Positions 17,908 through 26,697 of a DNA stretch of 64,000 bases are shown here, piece after piece. The notes below the pieces were generated by a model that made no database searches, was not told the DNA's origin, and was given only the letters and a program-made list of their open reading frames with translations. This stretch comes from Sphingomonas sp. 35-24ZXX (GTDB lineage: Bacteria > Pseudomonadota > Alphaproteobacteria > Sphingomonadales > Sphingomonadaceae): assembly GCF_000786215.1 (NCBI RefSeq), contig NZ_JROG01000003.1, forward strand, positions 682,001-746,000, given 5' to 3'. The translations under genes were made by a program, and so were the position numbers. Position 1 is the first letter of the stretch; each line of letters begins with the position of its first letter.

Positions 17908-18534
17908 TCAGCGGCCCGTGCTGCGCGATCGTTTGGAGCGATACATCTGCCCGTCGGCGCGGGCCAGAACCTTGTCGGCCTGGTCGTCGGGGTGGATGAA
18001 GGCATGGCCGAAGGTCGCAGACAGGCTGGCCGCCCCCTCGCCGAAGCCGACCCTGCAGGCCGCTATGCCTGCCGTCAGCTGGGTAACCTTGAGCGCAACA
18101 TCCTGCTCGCTGATCTCGCCGAGCAGCAGGGCGAACTCGTCGCCGCCGATCCGCGCCACGACATCGGTCGAACGCACGTTGGCGGTCAGCACATGCGCAA
18201 TGGTGCGCAAGGCCTCGTCCCCCGCAGCATGACCGAAGGTGTCGTTGATGCCCTTCAGGTTATCGACATCCAGAAACAGCAGCACAGCCCGGCTCTGATA
18301 GCGCTGGCAATGCGCGATCGAACCCGCCACGGCCTGCTCGAAATAGCGCCGGTTGAACAGGGGAGTGAGCGTGTCGCGGCAGATTTCGTCTTCCAACTGG
18401 CGCACCCGCGCAGTCAGCAACGCATTTTGATGGCGCAGATCGGCACAGAGCAGCGAAAGCTGATAATGGCTCAACGCCATGTCCGCCTGGGGGCTTTCCG
18501 TCCCCGTGCTGCCGTGTAGATCGGTCATCTTCAT
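17908..18534 (-). CDS. Soluble diguanylate cyclase (GGDEF)
   Basis: A 208-residue cytoplasmic GGDEF protein. A short N-terminal helix, likely a coiled coil (LLCADLRHQNALLTARVRQL), leads into CRDTLTPLFNRRYFE, LDVDNLKGINDTFGHAAGD and the intact active site GGDEF. The I-site RSTD is present five residues before it. It has no membrane segment or sensor domain. It lies 64 bp upstream of the membrane cyclase gene on the same strand, so the two may be one transcription unit and are probably duplicates of a common ancestor that have diverged. Confidence 0.9.
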   Translation of the reverse strand: MKMTDLHGSTGTESPQADMALSHYQLSLLCADLRHQNALLTARVRQLEDEICRDTLTPLFNRRYFEQAVAGSIAHCQRYQSRAVLLFLDVDNLKGINDTFGHAAGDEALRTIAHVLTANVRSTDVVARIGGDEFALLLGEISEQDVALKVTQLTAGIAACRVGFGEGAASLSATFGHAFIHPDDQADKVLARADGQMYRSKRSRSTGR

Positions 18535-18760
18535 GTCGTACTGCCTGTCAATCCCCTGCGCCCGTGCCGAGCGCCTCCTTTAGCAAGGCTGGTGCCCGGC
18601 GGCATGATGAAAATGCCGGTAACCACGTATAATCTGTGCACAAGCGGGACAGGATGAGCCACCGCACAGCCCCTGGCATTTTCCCGAGCAGGGTGATTGC
18701 GGGTGCCGGATTTTGGCTTTAAGACGCTGATCAAACCAGCAATAACGCGGAGATTGATGC

Positions 18761-19279
18761 GTGGCCGAGCCATTCCCGAAGCCCGACCGCCAAGGCCCCG
18801 ATGCGGCACCGGTTGCCATCATCATGGGCAGCCAGTCGGACTGGGACACCATGTCGGGTGCCGCCGCCGTGCTGGACGATCTGGGCGTGGCGCATGACTG
18901 CCGCATCGTTTCTGCCCATCGCACTCCGGACCGGATGGTTGCCTTCGCCAAGGGTGCCGTCGACAACGGGTTCAAGGTCATCATTGCAGGCGCAGGCGGC
19001 GCCGCGCATCTGCCCGGAATGGTCGCCAGCATGACCCGGCTGCCGGTGCTCGGCGTGCCCGTCTCCAGCAAGGCGCTGAGCGGTCTCGACAGCCTGCTGT
19101 CCATCGTCCAGATGCCCGGCGGCGTCCCAGTCGGAACGCTGGCCATCGGCCCGGCAGGCGCCAAGAATGCGGGGCTGATGGCGGCATCGATCCTGGCATT
19201 GAACGATCCCGCGCTGGCCGAACGGCTGGACTCCTGGCGCGCGGCGCAGAGCGATTCGGTGGGTGAACGCCCGGCATGA
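18761..19279 (+). CDS. purE: N5-carboxyaminoimidazole ribonucleotide mutase PurE
   Basis: PurE converts N5-CAIR to CAIR in purine synthesis. The 172-residue protein has the class I motif [12 protein letters not shown] near residue 21, SAHRTPDRM with the catalytic His, [11 protein letters not shown] and the [14 protein letters not shown] tail. The start is a GTG at 18761 preceded by CGGAGA. Its last four bases overlap the purK start (ATGA), so PurE and PurK are made together. Confidence 0.96.
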   Translation: MAEPFPKPDRQGPDAAPVAIIMGSQSDWDTMSGAAAVLDDLGVAHDCRIVSAHRTPDRMVAFAKGAVDNGFKVIIAGAGGAAHLPGMVASMTRLPVLGVPVSSKALSGLDSLLSIVQMPGGVPVGTLAIGPAGAKNAGLMAASILALNDPALAERLDSWRAAQSDSVGERPA

Positions 19280-20370
19280 CCCATGTGATTGCTCCGGGAA
19301 GTACCATCGGCATCATGGGCGGCGGGCAACTGGGCAGGATGCTCAGCCTGGCCGCGGCGCAGCTCGGCTATCGCTGCCATATCTTCGCGCCGGAGCCGAC
19401 CAGCCCCGGCGGCGAGGTTTCGGCCGAGACGACCTGCGCCGAATACGCAGACAATGCCGCACTCACCGCCTTTGCGCAAAGCTGCGATGTCGTGACCTAC
19501 GAATTCGAGAATGTGCCGGTCGGCCCGCTCGATGCGATCGCCGGCCTCGTTCCCCTGCGCCCCTCGCCGCGCGCGCTGGAGATCGCGCAAAGCCGGATCG
19601 ACGAAAAGCGCTTCGTGGCCGCGCTGGGCGGACGCACCGCGCCGTTCGGCTTTGCCGAGACCGAAGCTGAGGTTCCAGCGGCCATGGCCGTCGCGGGGAC
19701 CCCCGCCATCATCAAGTCGAACCGCATGGGCTATGACGGCAAGGGCCAGGCCCGGGTGATGCCCGGCGATGATCCGGTCGCGCGCTGGCACGAGGCGGGC
19801 GGCGTACCGGCGATCATCGAGGGCTTCGTGCAGTTCGAAGCCGAGTTTTCCGTGATCCTTGCCCGCGCTCCGGATGGTGAGATCCGCTTCTGGGACAGCG
19901 CCGAGAACGAGCATGTCGGCGGCATCCTGGACCTGTCGACGGTTCCTGCCGGACCTGCCATCGCCGCGCAGATCCCGCAGGCGCGCGAACTGGCCGCGAA
20001 GGTCGCCGAAAAGCTCGATTATGTCGGCGTGCTCACGCTCGAATTCTTTGCCACGACAGACGGCCCGGTGTTCAACGAAATGGCTCCCCGCGTCCACAAC
20101 AGCGGTCATTGGACGATCGAGGGCGCCTTCACCAGCCAGTTCGAAAACCATATCCGCGCGATTTGCGGCCTGCCCCTGGGCGAGACCGCATTGGCCTGTC
20201 ACCGCGCCGAAATGCGCAACCTCATTGGCGAGGCGGCACACGGCTGGCCCGCCCTGCTTGCAGACCCTGCCAACCATCTGCACCTCTATGGCAAGCACCG
20301 CGCGGTGCCGGGGCGTAAGATGGGGCATGTGACGCGGATATCGCTGGACCCTTCAGGAGCGCGGGCATGA
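19276..20370 (+). CDS. purK: N5-carboxyaminoimidazole ribonucleotide synthase PurK
   Basis: PurK carboxylates aminoimidazole ribonucleotide with ATP and bicarbonate to give the substrate of PurE. It is an ATP-grasp enzyme of 364 residues: [18 protein letters not shown] at the N-terminus, the ATP-grasp Lys in [16 protein letters not shown], and the metal-binding [15 protein letters not shown] near residue 270. It overlaps purE by four bases at its start and folA by four at its end. Confidence 0.97.
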   Translation: MTHVIAPGSTIGIMGGGQLGRMLSLAAAQLGYRCHIFAPEPTSPGGEVSAETTCAEYADNAALTAFAQSCDVVTYEFENVPVGPLDAIAGLVPLRPSPRALEIAQSRIDEKRFVAALGGRTAPFGFAETEAEVPAAMAVAGTPAIIKSNRMGYDGKGQARVMPGDDPVARWHEAGGVPAIIEGFVQFEAEFSVILARAPDGEIRFWDSAENEHVGGILDLSTVPAGPAIAAQIPQARELAAKVAEKLDYVGVLTLEFFATTDGPVFNEMAPRVHNSGHWTIEGAFTSQFENHIRAICGLPLGETALACHRAEMRNLIGEAAHGWPALLADPANHLHLYGKHRAVPGRKMGHVTRISLDPSGARA

Positions 20371-20864
20371 ACCATCCCGATATCTTTCTGGTGCTGGCGC
20401 GGGCGCGCAACGGCGTCATCGGCGCCAACGGCACCCTGCCCTGGCATCTGCCGATGGACCTGCGCCACTTCAAGGCACTGACCCAGAACCGGCCGATGAT
20501 CATGGGCCGCAAGACCTTCGACAGCCTACCAGGCCTGCTGCCCGGCCGCCGCCATATCGTGCTTACGCGCAGCAAGGACTGGGCCGATGACGGGGCAGAG
20601 GTGGTGCACAGCGTCGAGCAGGCCATCGCGGCCGCCAACGCGCCGCATGTCGCAGTGATCGGCGGAGCGGAGATATTCTCGCTGTTCCTGCCGCGCGCCG
20701 ACCGGATCGAGCTCACCGAAGTCCATGCCGAGCCCGAGGGCGAGACCGTGATGCCGCCCTTCTCGCCGGATGAGTGGGCAGAAAGCAGCCGTGTCGATCA
20801 TTCCGCCGATCCCGAGCATCGCGATCGCCCCGCCTTCAGCTTCGTGACCTTGGTCCGCCGGTGA
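20367..20864 (+). CDS. folA: Dihydrofolate reductase
   Basis: DHFR reduces dihydrofolate to tetrahydrofolate with NADPH. The 165-residue protein shows the family blocks LARARNGVIGANGTLPWHLP with the conserved Trp, the catalytic acid in PMDLRHFKALT, IMGRKTFDS, and VIGGAEIFSLFLPRADRI. It starts inside the purK stop as ATGA and its own TGA overlaps the next GTG, so it is the third gene of a tightly coupled run. Linking it to purine genes fits the need for folate one-carbon units. Confidence 0.97.
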   Translation: MNHPDIFLVLARARNGVIGANGTLPWHLPMDLRHFKALTQNRPMIMGRKTFDSLPGLLPGRRHIVLTRSKDWADDGAEVVHSVEQAIAAANAPHVAVIGGAEIFSLFLPRADRIELTEVHAEPEGETVMPPFSPDEWAESSRVDHSADPEHRDRPAFSFVTLVRR

Positions 20865-22045
20865 TCCGCCGGATCTTCTGGGGCCTGGTCCTGCTGCTGA
20901 TCGCGGGGCTGGTGTTTACTGTCACCATCCTGCCCGGCCTGTTCGAGAGCCGGACCAATGTCGTGACCGACGAGCCGCTGCCCGCGATCCGCGCGGATGC
21001 GGCAAAGCTGCACAAGACGCTGCAGATCGCCGATCTGCATGGCGATACCCTGCTGTGGAAGCGCGACCTGCTCGACAAGGCGGATCGCGGCCAGATCGAC
21101 CTGCCCCGGCTGGAAGCGGGCAATGTCGCACTGCAGATCTTCTCTTCGGTGTCGAAGACCCCCAAGGGGCAGAATTACGACAGCAACTCTGCCGATACCG
21201 ACAACATCACCTTGCTGGCGATGGCGCAACTGCAGCCGATCAACACCTGGTTTTCGGTGTTCGAACGCTCGATGTACCATGGCCGCAAGCTCGAGTTGGC
21301 GGCCAGCCGGTCCAAGGGCCGGCTGATGCTGATCCGCAAGCCTGCCGATATCGACCGGCTGCTCGCCGCGCGCGCCTCGGGCCAGCAGGTGACCGGCGCG
21401 CTCTATTCGGTCGAGGGGCTGCAGAATCTGGAGGGCGATGCTGCCAAGCTGGAGCCGCTGTATCGCGCAGGCATGCGGATGGCAGGCCTCGTGCACTTTT
21501 TCGACAACGAACTGGCAGGCTCGATGCACGGCGAGCGCAAGGGCGGGCTGACCCCGTTCGGCCGCGAGATGATCCGCGCGATGGAGGCGAAAGGCATCAT
21601 CGTCGATATTGCCCATTCCAGCCACACCTCTGTTGCCGAAATTCTCGCTATGGCGCGCCGACCGGTGGTCTCCAGCCATGGAGGCGTGCAGGCAGTGTGC
21701 GGCGTCAACCGCAACCTTTCCGATACCGAGATCCGCGGTGTGGCGGCGACCGGCGGCATCATCGGCATCGGATATTGGGATGGCGCCTTGTGTTCCACCG
21801 ACCCGGTGAAGATCGCGCAATCGATCAAGCATGTGCGCGATCTGGTGGGCATTGAGCATGTGGCGCTGGGCAGCGATTTCGATGGCGCGGTGACCACACG
21901 GTTCGACACCAGCCAGATCGTCCAGGTGACGCAGGCCTTGCTCGACATCGGCTTTACCGAGGCCGAGATTCGCGCCGTCATGGGGGGCAACGCCTTGCGC
22001 ATCATCAAACAGGGCATTGAACCGCAGCCCGGCAAAGGCCTATAG
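20861..22045 (+). CDS. Membrane-anchored M19 dipeptidase
   Basis: A 394-residue zinc dipeptidase of family M19. An N-terminal hydrophobic helix (IFWGLVLLLIAGLVFTVTIL) anchors or exports it to the periplasm. Metal ligands are visible in the HxD of IADLHGDTLLW, in VDIAHSSHTSVAE, in VVSSHGGVQAVCGVNRNLSD and in LGSDFDGAV. The start GTG 20861 overlaps the folA stop (GTGA). The family splits dipeptides, including some D-residue or modified ones; a link to folate metabolism is not obvious, and co-transcription may be only a growth-rate matter. Confidence 0.9.
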   Translation: MIRRIFWGLVLLLIAGLVFTVTILPGLFESRTNVVTDEPLPAIRADAAKLHKTLQIADLHGDTLLWKRDLLDKADRGQIDLPRLEAGNVALQIFSSVSKTPKGQNYDSNSADTDNITLLAMAQLQPINTWFSVFERSMYHGRKLELAASRSKGRLMLIRKPADIDRLLAARASGQQVTGALYSVEGLQNLEGDAAKLEPLYRAGMRMAGLVHFFDNELAGSMHGERKGGLTPFGREMIRAMEAKGIIVDIAHSSHTSVAEILAMARRPVVSSHGGVQAVCGVNRNLSDTEIRGVAATGGIIGIGYWDGALCSTDPVKIAQSIKHVRDLVGIEHVALGSDFDGAVTTRFDTSQIVQVTQALLDIGFTEAEIRAVMGGNALRIIKQGIEPQPGKGL

Positions 22046-22052
22046 GGCGGCG

Positions 22053-22976
22053 ATGATCAGGGTGGAAGGCAGCGACCGGCTGCCAGAGCGGTTGCGCGGG
22101 AGCATCATCGCGCTGGGGAATTTTGACGGCTTTCATGCCGGTCATCAGGCCGTGGTCGGCCGTGCGATCGCCTGGGCCAAGGCCGAGGCCCGCCCGGCGA
22201 TTGTCGCCACCTTCGATCCGCACCCGGTGCGCTATTTCAAGCCCGATGTCGCGCCATTCCGCCTCACCAGTCTCGACCAGCGCCAGGCGCTGTTTGCTGA
22301 GGCCGGCGCGGATGCGATGCTGGTGTTCGCGTTCGACGAGACGCTGGCCAATACCCGCGCGGAAAGCTTTGTCGCCGATCTGCTGGTCAAGCGCTTCGGC
22401 GCGGCGGGCGTCGTTACCGGCGAGGATTTCACCTTCGGCAAGGGGCGCGGCGGCAACATCCACGTGCTGCGTGATTTAGGCGCGCTGATGGGGCTGAAAA
22501 GCCATGCGGTCGGCCCGGTGACCACCGAGGACGCGGTGATCTCTTCGAGCCGCATCCGCCAGTGCCTGATCGAGGGCAAGCCGGACGAGGCCGAGCGGCT
22601 GATGACCCGGCCCTTTGCGGTGCAGGGCGTGGTGCAGCATGGCGACAAGAACGGGCGGTTGCTGGGCTTTCCCACCGCGAATATCGACATGGGCAGCTAT
22701 CTGCGGCCCATGTACGGCGTCTATGCGGTCACCGGCCACCTCGCCGATGGCCGGGTGCTGAAGGGCGCGGCGAACCTTGGCATCCGTCCGCAGTTCGATC
22801 CGCCCAAGGAGCTGCTCGAGCCGCATTTCTTCGACTTCAACGAGGACCTGTACGGCCAGACCATCGAGGTCGCATTGCGCCACTTCATCCGGCCCGAGGC
22901 GAAGTTTGAAGGCTGGGACGAACTCAAGCGCCAGATCGACGCAGACTGCGTGCGCGCGCGGGAATTGCTTGCCTGA
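22053..22976 (+). CDS. ribF: Bifunctional riboflavin kinase/FAD synthetase RibF
   Basis: RibF phosphorylates riboflavin to FMN and adenylates FMN to FAD. The 307-residue protein has the nucleotidyltransferase motif ALGNFDGFHAGHQ at the N-terminus, SSSRIRQCLIEG in the middle, and the kinase motif GRLLGFPTANIDM followed by GVYAV in the C-terminal half. ATG 22053 is chosen because the conserved part starts soon after; a frame 36 bp longer runs into the dipeptidase gene. It begins 7 bp after the dipeptidase stop and is followed by ileS, a common ribF-ileS-lspA order. Confidence 0.95.
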   Translation: MIRVEGSDRLPERLRGSIIALGNFDGFHAGHQAVVGRAIAWAKAEARPAIVATFDPHPVRYFKPDVAPFRLTSLDQRQALFAEAGADAMLVFAFDETLANTRAESFVADLLVKRFGAAGVVTGEDFTFGKGRGGNIHVLRDLGALMGLKSHAVGPVTTEDAVISSSRIRQCLIEGKPDEAERLMTRPFAVQGVVQHGDKNGRLLGFPTANIDMGSYLRPMYGVYAVTGHLADGRVLKGAANLGIRPQFDPPKELLEPHFFDFNEDLYGQTIEVALRHFIRPEAKFEGWDELKRQIDADCVRARELLA

Positions 22977-23006
22977 AAGCCCCGCGCGCCTTAAGCGCCA
23001 GCGTCT

Positions 23007-25970
23007 ATGACTGACCAGACTGCAAGCCCCGCCGCGGACTATAAAGACACCGTCTTCCTGCCGCAGACCGACTTCCCGATGAAGGCTGGCCTCGCCCAGA
23101 AGGAACCGGCGATTCTGGCGCGCTGGCAGGACGCGGACCTCTACCGCCAGCTGCGGGACGCCCGCAAGGGCCGTGAAAAGTTCATCCTGCACGATGGCCC
23201 GCCCTATGCGAACGGGGACATGCACATCGGCCATGCGCTCAACCATATCCTGAAAGACATGGTCTGCCGCACCCAGTCTCTGCTTGGCAAGGACGCGCCG
23301 TACGTGCCCGGCTGGGACTGCCACGGCCTGCCGATCGAATGGAAGATCGAGGAGCAGTATCGCAAGAAGAAGCTCAACAAGGACGAGGTCGATCCCGTAG
23401 CCTTCCGCGCCGAATGCCGCGCCTATGCGCAACAATGGGTCAACACCCAGCGCGAGCAGCTGAAGCGCTTAGGGATCAACGGCGATTGGGACAATCCGTA
23501 CCTGACGATGGACTTCGCCGCCGAGGCGACCATCGTGGCTGAGCTGATGAAGTTCGCCGAAAGCGGCCAGCTCTATCGCGGCGCCAAGCCGGTGATGTGG
23601 TCGCCGGTCGAAAAGACCGCGCTCGCCGAAGCCGAGGTCGAGTACGCGGATGTGACGAGCACACAGATCGATGTGGCGTTCGAGATTATCGATGCGCCCA
23701 ATGCGCCCGAGCTGGTCGGTGCCTATGCGGTGATCTGGACGACGACGCCGTGGACCATCCCCGTGAACCAGGCTTTGGCTTACAGTCCCTCTACTGTTTA
23801 CGCTATTGCCGAACTCGATTTGGAGGATGGATCAACATTTAGGCTACTCTTTGCTGGCGGTATGTGGCCACAAATCCTGAATCGGCTCAGGGGGCCTGAC
23901 GGAAGCTTTAGTGTAAATGGCCGATTAGTAGTCGGTGGCCCTCGATTTACAAATTTCCCTGAGGGATCCCTCGCCGGTGCCACCGCGCGCCACCCGATGC
24001 ACGCACTCGGCGGCTTCTTCGCCAAGCCGCGCCCCTTCCTGCCCGGCGATTTCGTCACCACCGACGCGGGTACGGGCCTTGTCCATATGTCGCCCGATCA
24101 TGGCGAGGACGATTTCGACCTGTGCAAGGCGCATGGCATCGAACCGGTGTTCGCGGTCGAGGGCGATGGACGCTATCGCGATGACTGGACGTGGCTCGGC
24201 GGCGCAGACGAGCGGCGGATGTCGGTGATCAACCCCAAGTTCAACGCGCCTGATGGCCCGATCTGCGAAGACCTGCGTGCTGTCGGCGCATTGCTCTCGG
24301 CTGCGGCGTTCCAGCACAGCTATCCGCACTCGTGGCGCTCCAAGGCGCGGGTGATCTATCGCTGCACCCCGCAATGGTTCATCCCGATGGACCGCCCGCT
24401 CACCCATCTGCCCGCCAAGACCAAGGCGGAAAAGGGCTGGGAGAATGAAGGCGGCGCGATCGATCCGGCGGATGAAGGCCTGTGCGCCTCGCCGACGCTG
24501 CGCGAGACCGCGATGCAGGCGATCTCGGACACCCGCTGGGTCCCCGCCAAGGGCGAGAACCGCATCCGTTCGATGGTCGAAGGTCGCCCCGATTGGGTGA
24601 TCAGCCGCCAGCGCGCCTGGGGCGTACCGATCACATTGTTCGTCAACCGCAAGACCGGCCAGTATCTGAAAGACCCCGCAGTCAACGCGCGGATAGTTGC
24701 CGCGATGCGCGAGGCCGGTGTCGACGCGTGGAACGATGACGCCGCCCCTGCCCTGCTCGGCCCCGATTACGACATCGCCGATTACGAGCGCGTCACCGAC
24801 ATTCTCGACGTCTGGTTCGACAGCGGCTGCACGCATGCCTTCGTGCTGGAAAGCGGCAAATGGCCTGACCTCATGCGGCCCGAAGGCCATGTCGGCCCCT
24901 GGGCAGACCTGTATCTCGAAGGGTCGGACCAGCATCGCGGCTGGTTCCAGTCGTCGCTGATGGAAAGCTGCGGCACGCGCGGCCATGCGCCGTACAAGGC
25001 GGTGCTGACCCACGGCTTCACGATGGACGCCAAGGGCATGAAGATGTCCAAGTCTTTGGGCAACACCATCGATCCGCTGACCCTGATCAAGGATTCGGGC
25101 GCGGACATCCTGCGGCTGTGGGCGCTGTCGGTCGACTTCACCGAGGACCACCGCATCGGCAAGGAAATCCTCGCCGGCGTCTCGGACCAGTATCGCAAGC
25201 TGCGCAACACCTTCCGCTACATGCTCGGCGCGCTCGCGGGGTTCGATGAAGCAGAACGGGTCGCGGTCGAGGACATGCCCGAGCTGGAGCGCTATGTGCT
25301 GCACCTGCTGGCGGACATGGACGCGAAGCTTAAACAGGCTACGCAAGATTTCGACTACAACACGTACGTCCGCACGCTGGCCGATTTCGCCAACAACGAC
25401 CTGTCGGCGTTCTTCTTCGATATCCGCAAGGATTGCCTCTATTGCGACATCGGCCCCGCGCATCCGCTCGGCACGATGAAGCGCCGCGCCTACCGTACGG
25501 TGCTGCATGTGCTGTTCGAGGCTCTGGTGCGCTATGCCGCGCCGGTGCTGGTGTTCACCGCCGAAGAGGTGTGGACCTCGCGCTATCCCGATGGCGGCAG
25601 CGTGCATCTGCTGGAATGGCCAGAGCTGCCTGCACTGGAAGATGGCGGTGAACTGGTTTCGCGTTGGAGTGGTTTGCGTAACCTGAAGGAGACTGTGACG
25701 GGCGCGATTGAACCGTTTCGCCGGGACAAGGTCATCCGGTCGAGCCTCGAAGCCGAGGTCAAGATCGCGCCCGACACCATGCCGGATAATGCGTTTTCGG
25801 CAGCCGAGATGGCAGAGCTGTTCATTACCGCAGATGTGACGTTGGCGCCTGTCGAAGCGATCGAAGTCACCCGCACCAGCCACCACAAATGCGGCCGCTG
25901 CTGGCGTCACCTCCCCGAGGTGACCGAGGACGGCGCCTTGTGCGATCGCTGCTCGGAGATGCTCGCGTGA
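23007..25970 (+). CDS. ileS: Isoleucyl-tRNA synthetase
   Basis: IleS charges tRNA-Ile and edits valine. The 987-residue class I enzyme has the HIGH-like motif PYANGDMHIGHALNH (near residue 68), the editing-domain motif WTTTPWTIPVN (near residue 248), KMSKSLGN (near residue 683) and a C-terminal zinc finger with CGRC and CDRC. The frame is intact. Residues about 259-321, coded by 23781-23970, are odd: codons such as TTA, CTA, AGG and ATT replace the GC-rich ones used elsewhere, and the protein text does not follow the usual editing-domain pattern until LAGATARHPM. This looks like a recombined or inserted patch. Confidence 0.96.
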   Translation: MTDQTASPAADYKDTVFLPQTDFPMKAGLAQKEPAILARWQDADLYRQLRDARKGREKFILHDGPPYANGDMHIGHALNHILKDMVCRTQSLLGKDAPYVPGWDCHGLPIEWKIEEQYRKKKLNKDEVDPVAFRAECRAYAQQWVNTQREQLKRLGINGDWDNPYLTMDFAAEATIVAELMKFAESGQLYRGAKPVMWSPVEKTALAEAEVEYADVTSTQIDVAFEIIDAPNAPELVGAYAVIWTTTPWTIPVNQALAYSPSTVYAIAELDLEDGSTFRLLFAGGMWPQILNRLRGPDGSFSVNGRLVVGGPRFTNFPEGSLAGATARHPMHALGGFFAKPRPFLPGDFVTTDAGTGLVHMSPDHGEDDFDLCKAHGIEPVFAVEGDGRYRDDWTWLGGADERRMSVINPKFNAPDGPICEDLRAVGALLSAAAFQHSYPHSWRSKARVIYRCTPQWFIPMDRPLTHLPAKTKAEKGWENEGGAIDPADEGLCASPTLRETAMQAISDTRWVPAKGENRIRSMVEGRPDWVISRQRAWGVPITLFVNRKTGQYLKDPAVNARIVAAMREAGVDAWNDDAAPALLGPDYDIADYERVTDILDVWFDSGCTHAFVLESGKWPDLMRPEGHVGPWADLYLEGSDQHRGWFQSSLMESCGTRGHAPYKAVLTHGFTMDAKGMKMSKSLGNTIDPLTLIKDSGADILRLWALSVDFTEDHRIGKEILAGVSDQYRKLRNTFRYMLGALAGFDEAERVAVEDMPELERYVLHLLADMDAKLKQATQDFDYNTYVRTLADFANNDLSAFFFDIRKDCLYCDIGPAHPLGTMKRRAYRTVLHVLFEALVRYAAPVLVFTAEEVWTSRYPDGGSVHLLEWPELPALEDGGELVSRWSGLRNLKETVTGAIEPFRRDKVIRSSLEAEVKIAPDTMPDNAFSAAEMAELFITADVTLAPVEAIEVTRTSHHKCGRCWRHLPEVTEDGALCDRCSEMLA

Positions 25971-25997
25971 GCGTCATGGTTGCGACATCCTTTCTCC

Positions 25998-26095
25998 GTC
26001 CTGCTGAACTTGTTTCAGCATCCATCCATCGTCCAGGTGCCGAAGCCATGAAGGCGCGTGGTGCCCGATGGACCCTGAAACAAGTTCAGGGTGAC
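25998..26095. repeat. Long inverted repeat element between ileS and lspA
   Basis: The left arm (25998-26026) contains CTGAACTTGTTTCAG and the right arm (26067-26095) contains CTGAAACAAGTTCAG, and the 29-base arms are near-complementary. The 40-base centre (26027-26066) has no coding look. Arms, size and position between genes fit a REP- or MITE-like palindromic element of the kind scattered through sphingomonad genomes. It fills nearly all of the 154-bp ileS-lspA gap. A transcript would form a stable hairpin, and it might affect read-through. Confidence 0.75.
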
Positions 26096-26124
26096 GAAAA
26101 TGTGGATGTTATCGGAGCAAACGC

Positions 26125-26697
26125 ATGAGCCTTTCCCGCTTTCGCGCGCAAGGTGTCGGCATCGCGGTGCTGATCCTGGTCGTCGATCAGGTCGTGAAGT
26201 TCATCGTCGCCGGGCCGCTCGCGCTGAGCAGCCGGTTGCAGATCGAGATCACGTCGTTCTTCAACCTGACCTGGGCGGAAAATCGCGGCGTCTCGATGGG
26301 CTTCCTCACGGCCGAAACCGATACCGCCCGCTGGCTGCTGGTCGCGCTGACCGGCCTCATCGCTGCGGTCGTGCTGCTGTGGATGTGGAAGGAACGCGCG
26401 CGCGGCGACATCATCGCGCTCGGCATGATCCTGGGCGGGGCGCTCGGCAACATCATCGATCGCGCGCGGCTGGGCTATGTCGTCGACTATGCCGACCTGC
26501 ATTTCGGTGTATTCCGGCCGTTCATGATCTTCAACATCGCGGACGCCGCGATCACCCTGGGCGTGCTGTTATTGCTTGCCCGCGTTCTGATAATCGGCGA
26601 CAAAGCCGCGAAATCTGAAGGCCCTACATCGGGGGTTCAGGATGGCGGGCATAGCGGTGACGCTCCAGCCGCCAAGACGGAGAACAACAATGCGTAA
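26125..26697 (+). CDS. lspA: Lipoprotein signal peptidase (signal peptidase II)
   Basis: LspA is the inner-membrane aspartyl protease that removes signal peptides from lipoproteins. Four transmembrane helices are present. The catalytic blocks are GGALGNIIDRARLGYVVDYADLHF and FMIFNIADAAIT, which hold both active Asp residues. At 190 residues it is longer than the usual 160-170 because of a hydrophilic tail of about 35 residues (IIGDKAAKSEGPTSG to the end). The last eight bases overlap the next lipoprotein gene. BamF-like protein is itself an LspA substrate. Confidence 0.95.
   Translation: MSLSRFRAQGVGIAVLILVVDQVVKFIVAGPLALSSRLQIEITSFFNLTWAENRGVSMGFLTAETDTARWLLVALTGLIAAVVLLWMWKERARGDIIALGMILGGALGNIIDRARLGYVVDYADLHFGVFRPFMIFNIADAAITLGVLLLLARVLIIGDKAAKSEGPTSGVQDGGHSGDAPAAKTENNNA

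Noticed and set aside
18580-20328. Open frame of 582 codons on the minus strand over purE and purK
   Set aside because: It lies opposite two well-supported enzymes with clear motifs; the long frame reflects high GC.
23925-25910. Open frame of 661 codons on the minus strand inside ileS
   Set aside because: Antisense shadow of IleRS; ileS has the HIGH and KMSKS motifs and a zinc finger in the forward frame.
23007-25970. ileS as pseudogene or frameshifted because of the atypical patch
   Set aside because: The frame is continuous and all catalytic motifs before and after the patch are complete.
25889-26128. 79-codon frame over the ileS-lspA gap
   Set aside because: Most of it is the inverted-repeat element and the end of ileS in another frame.
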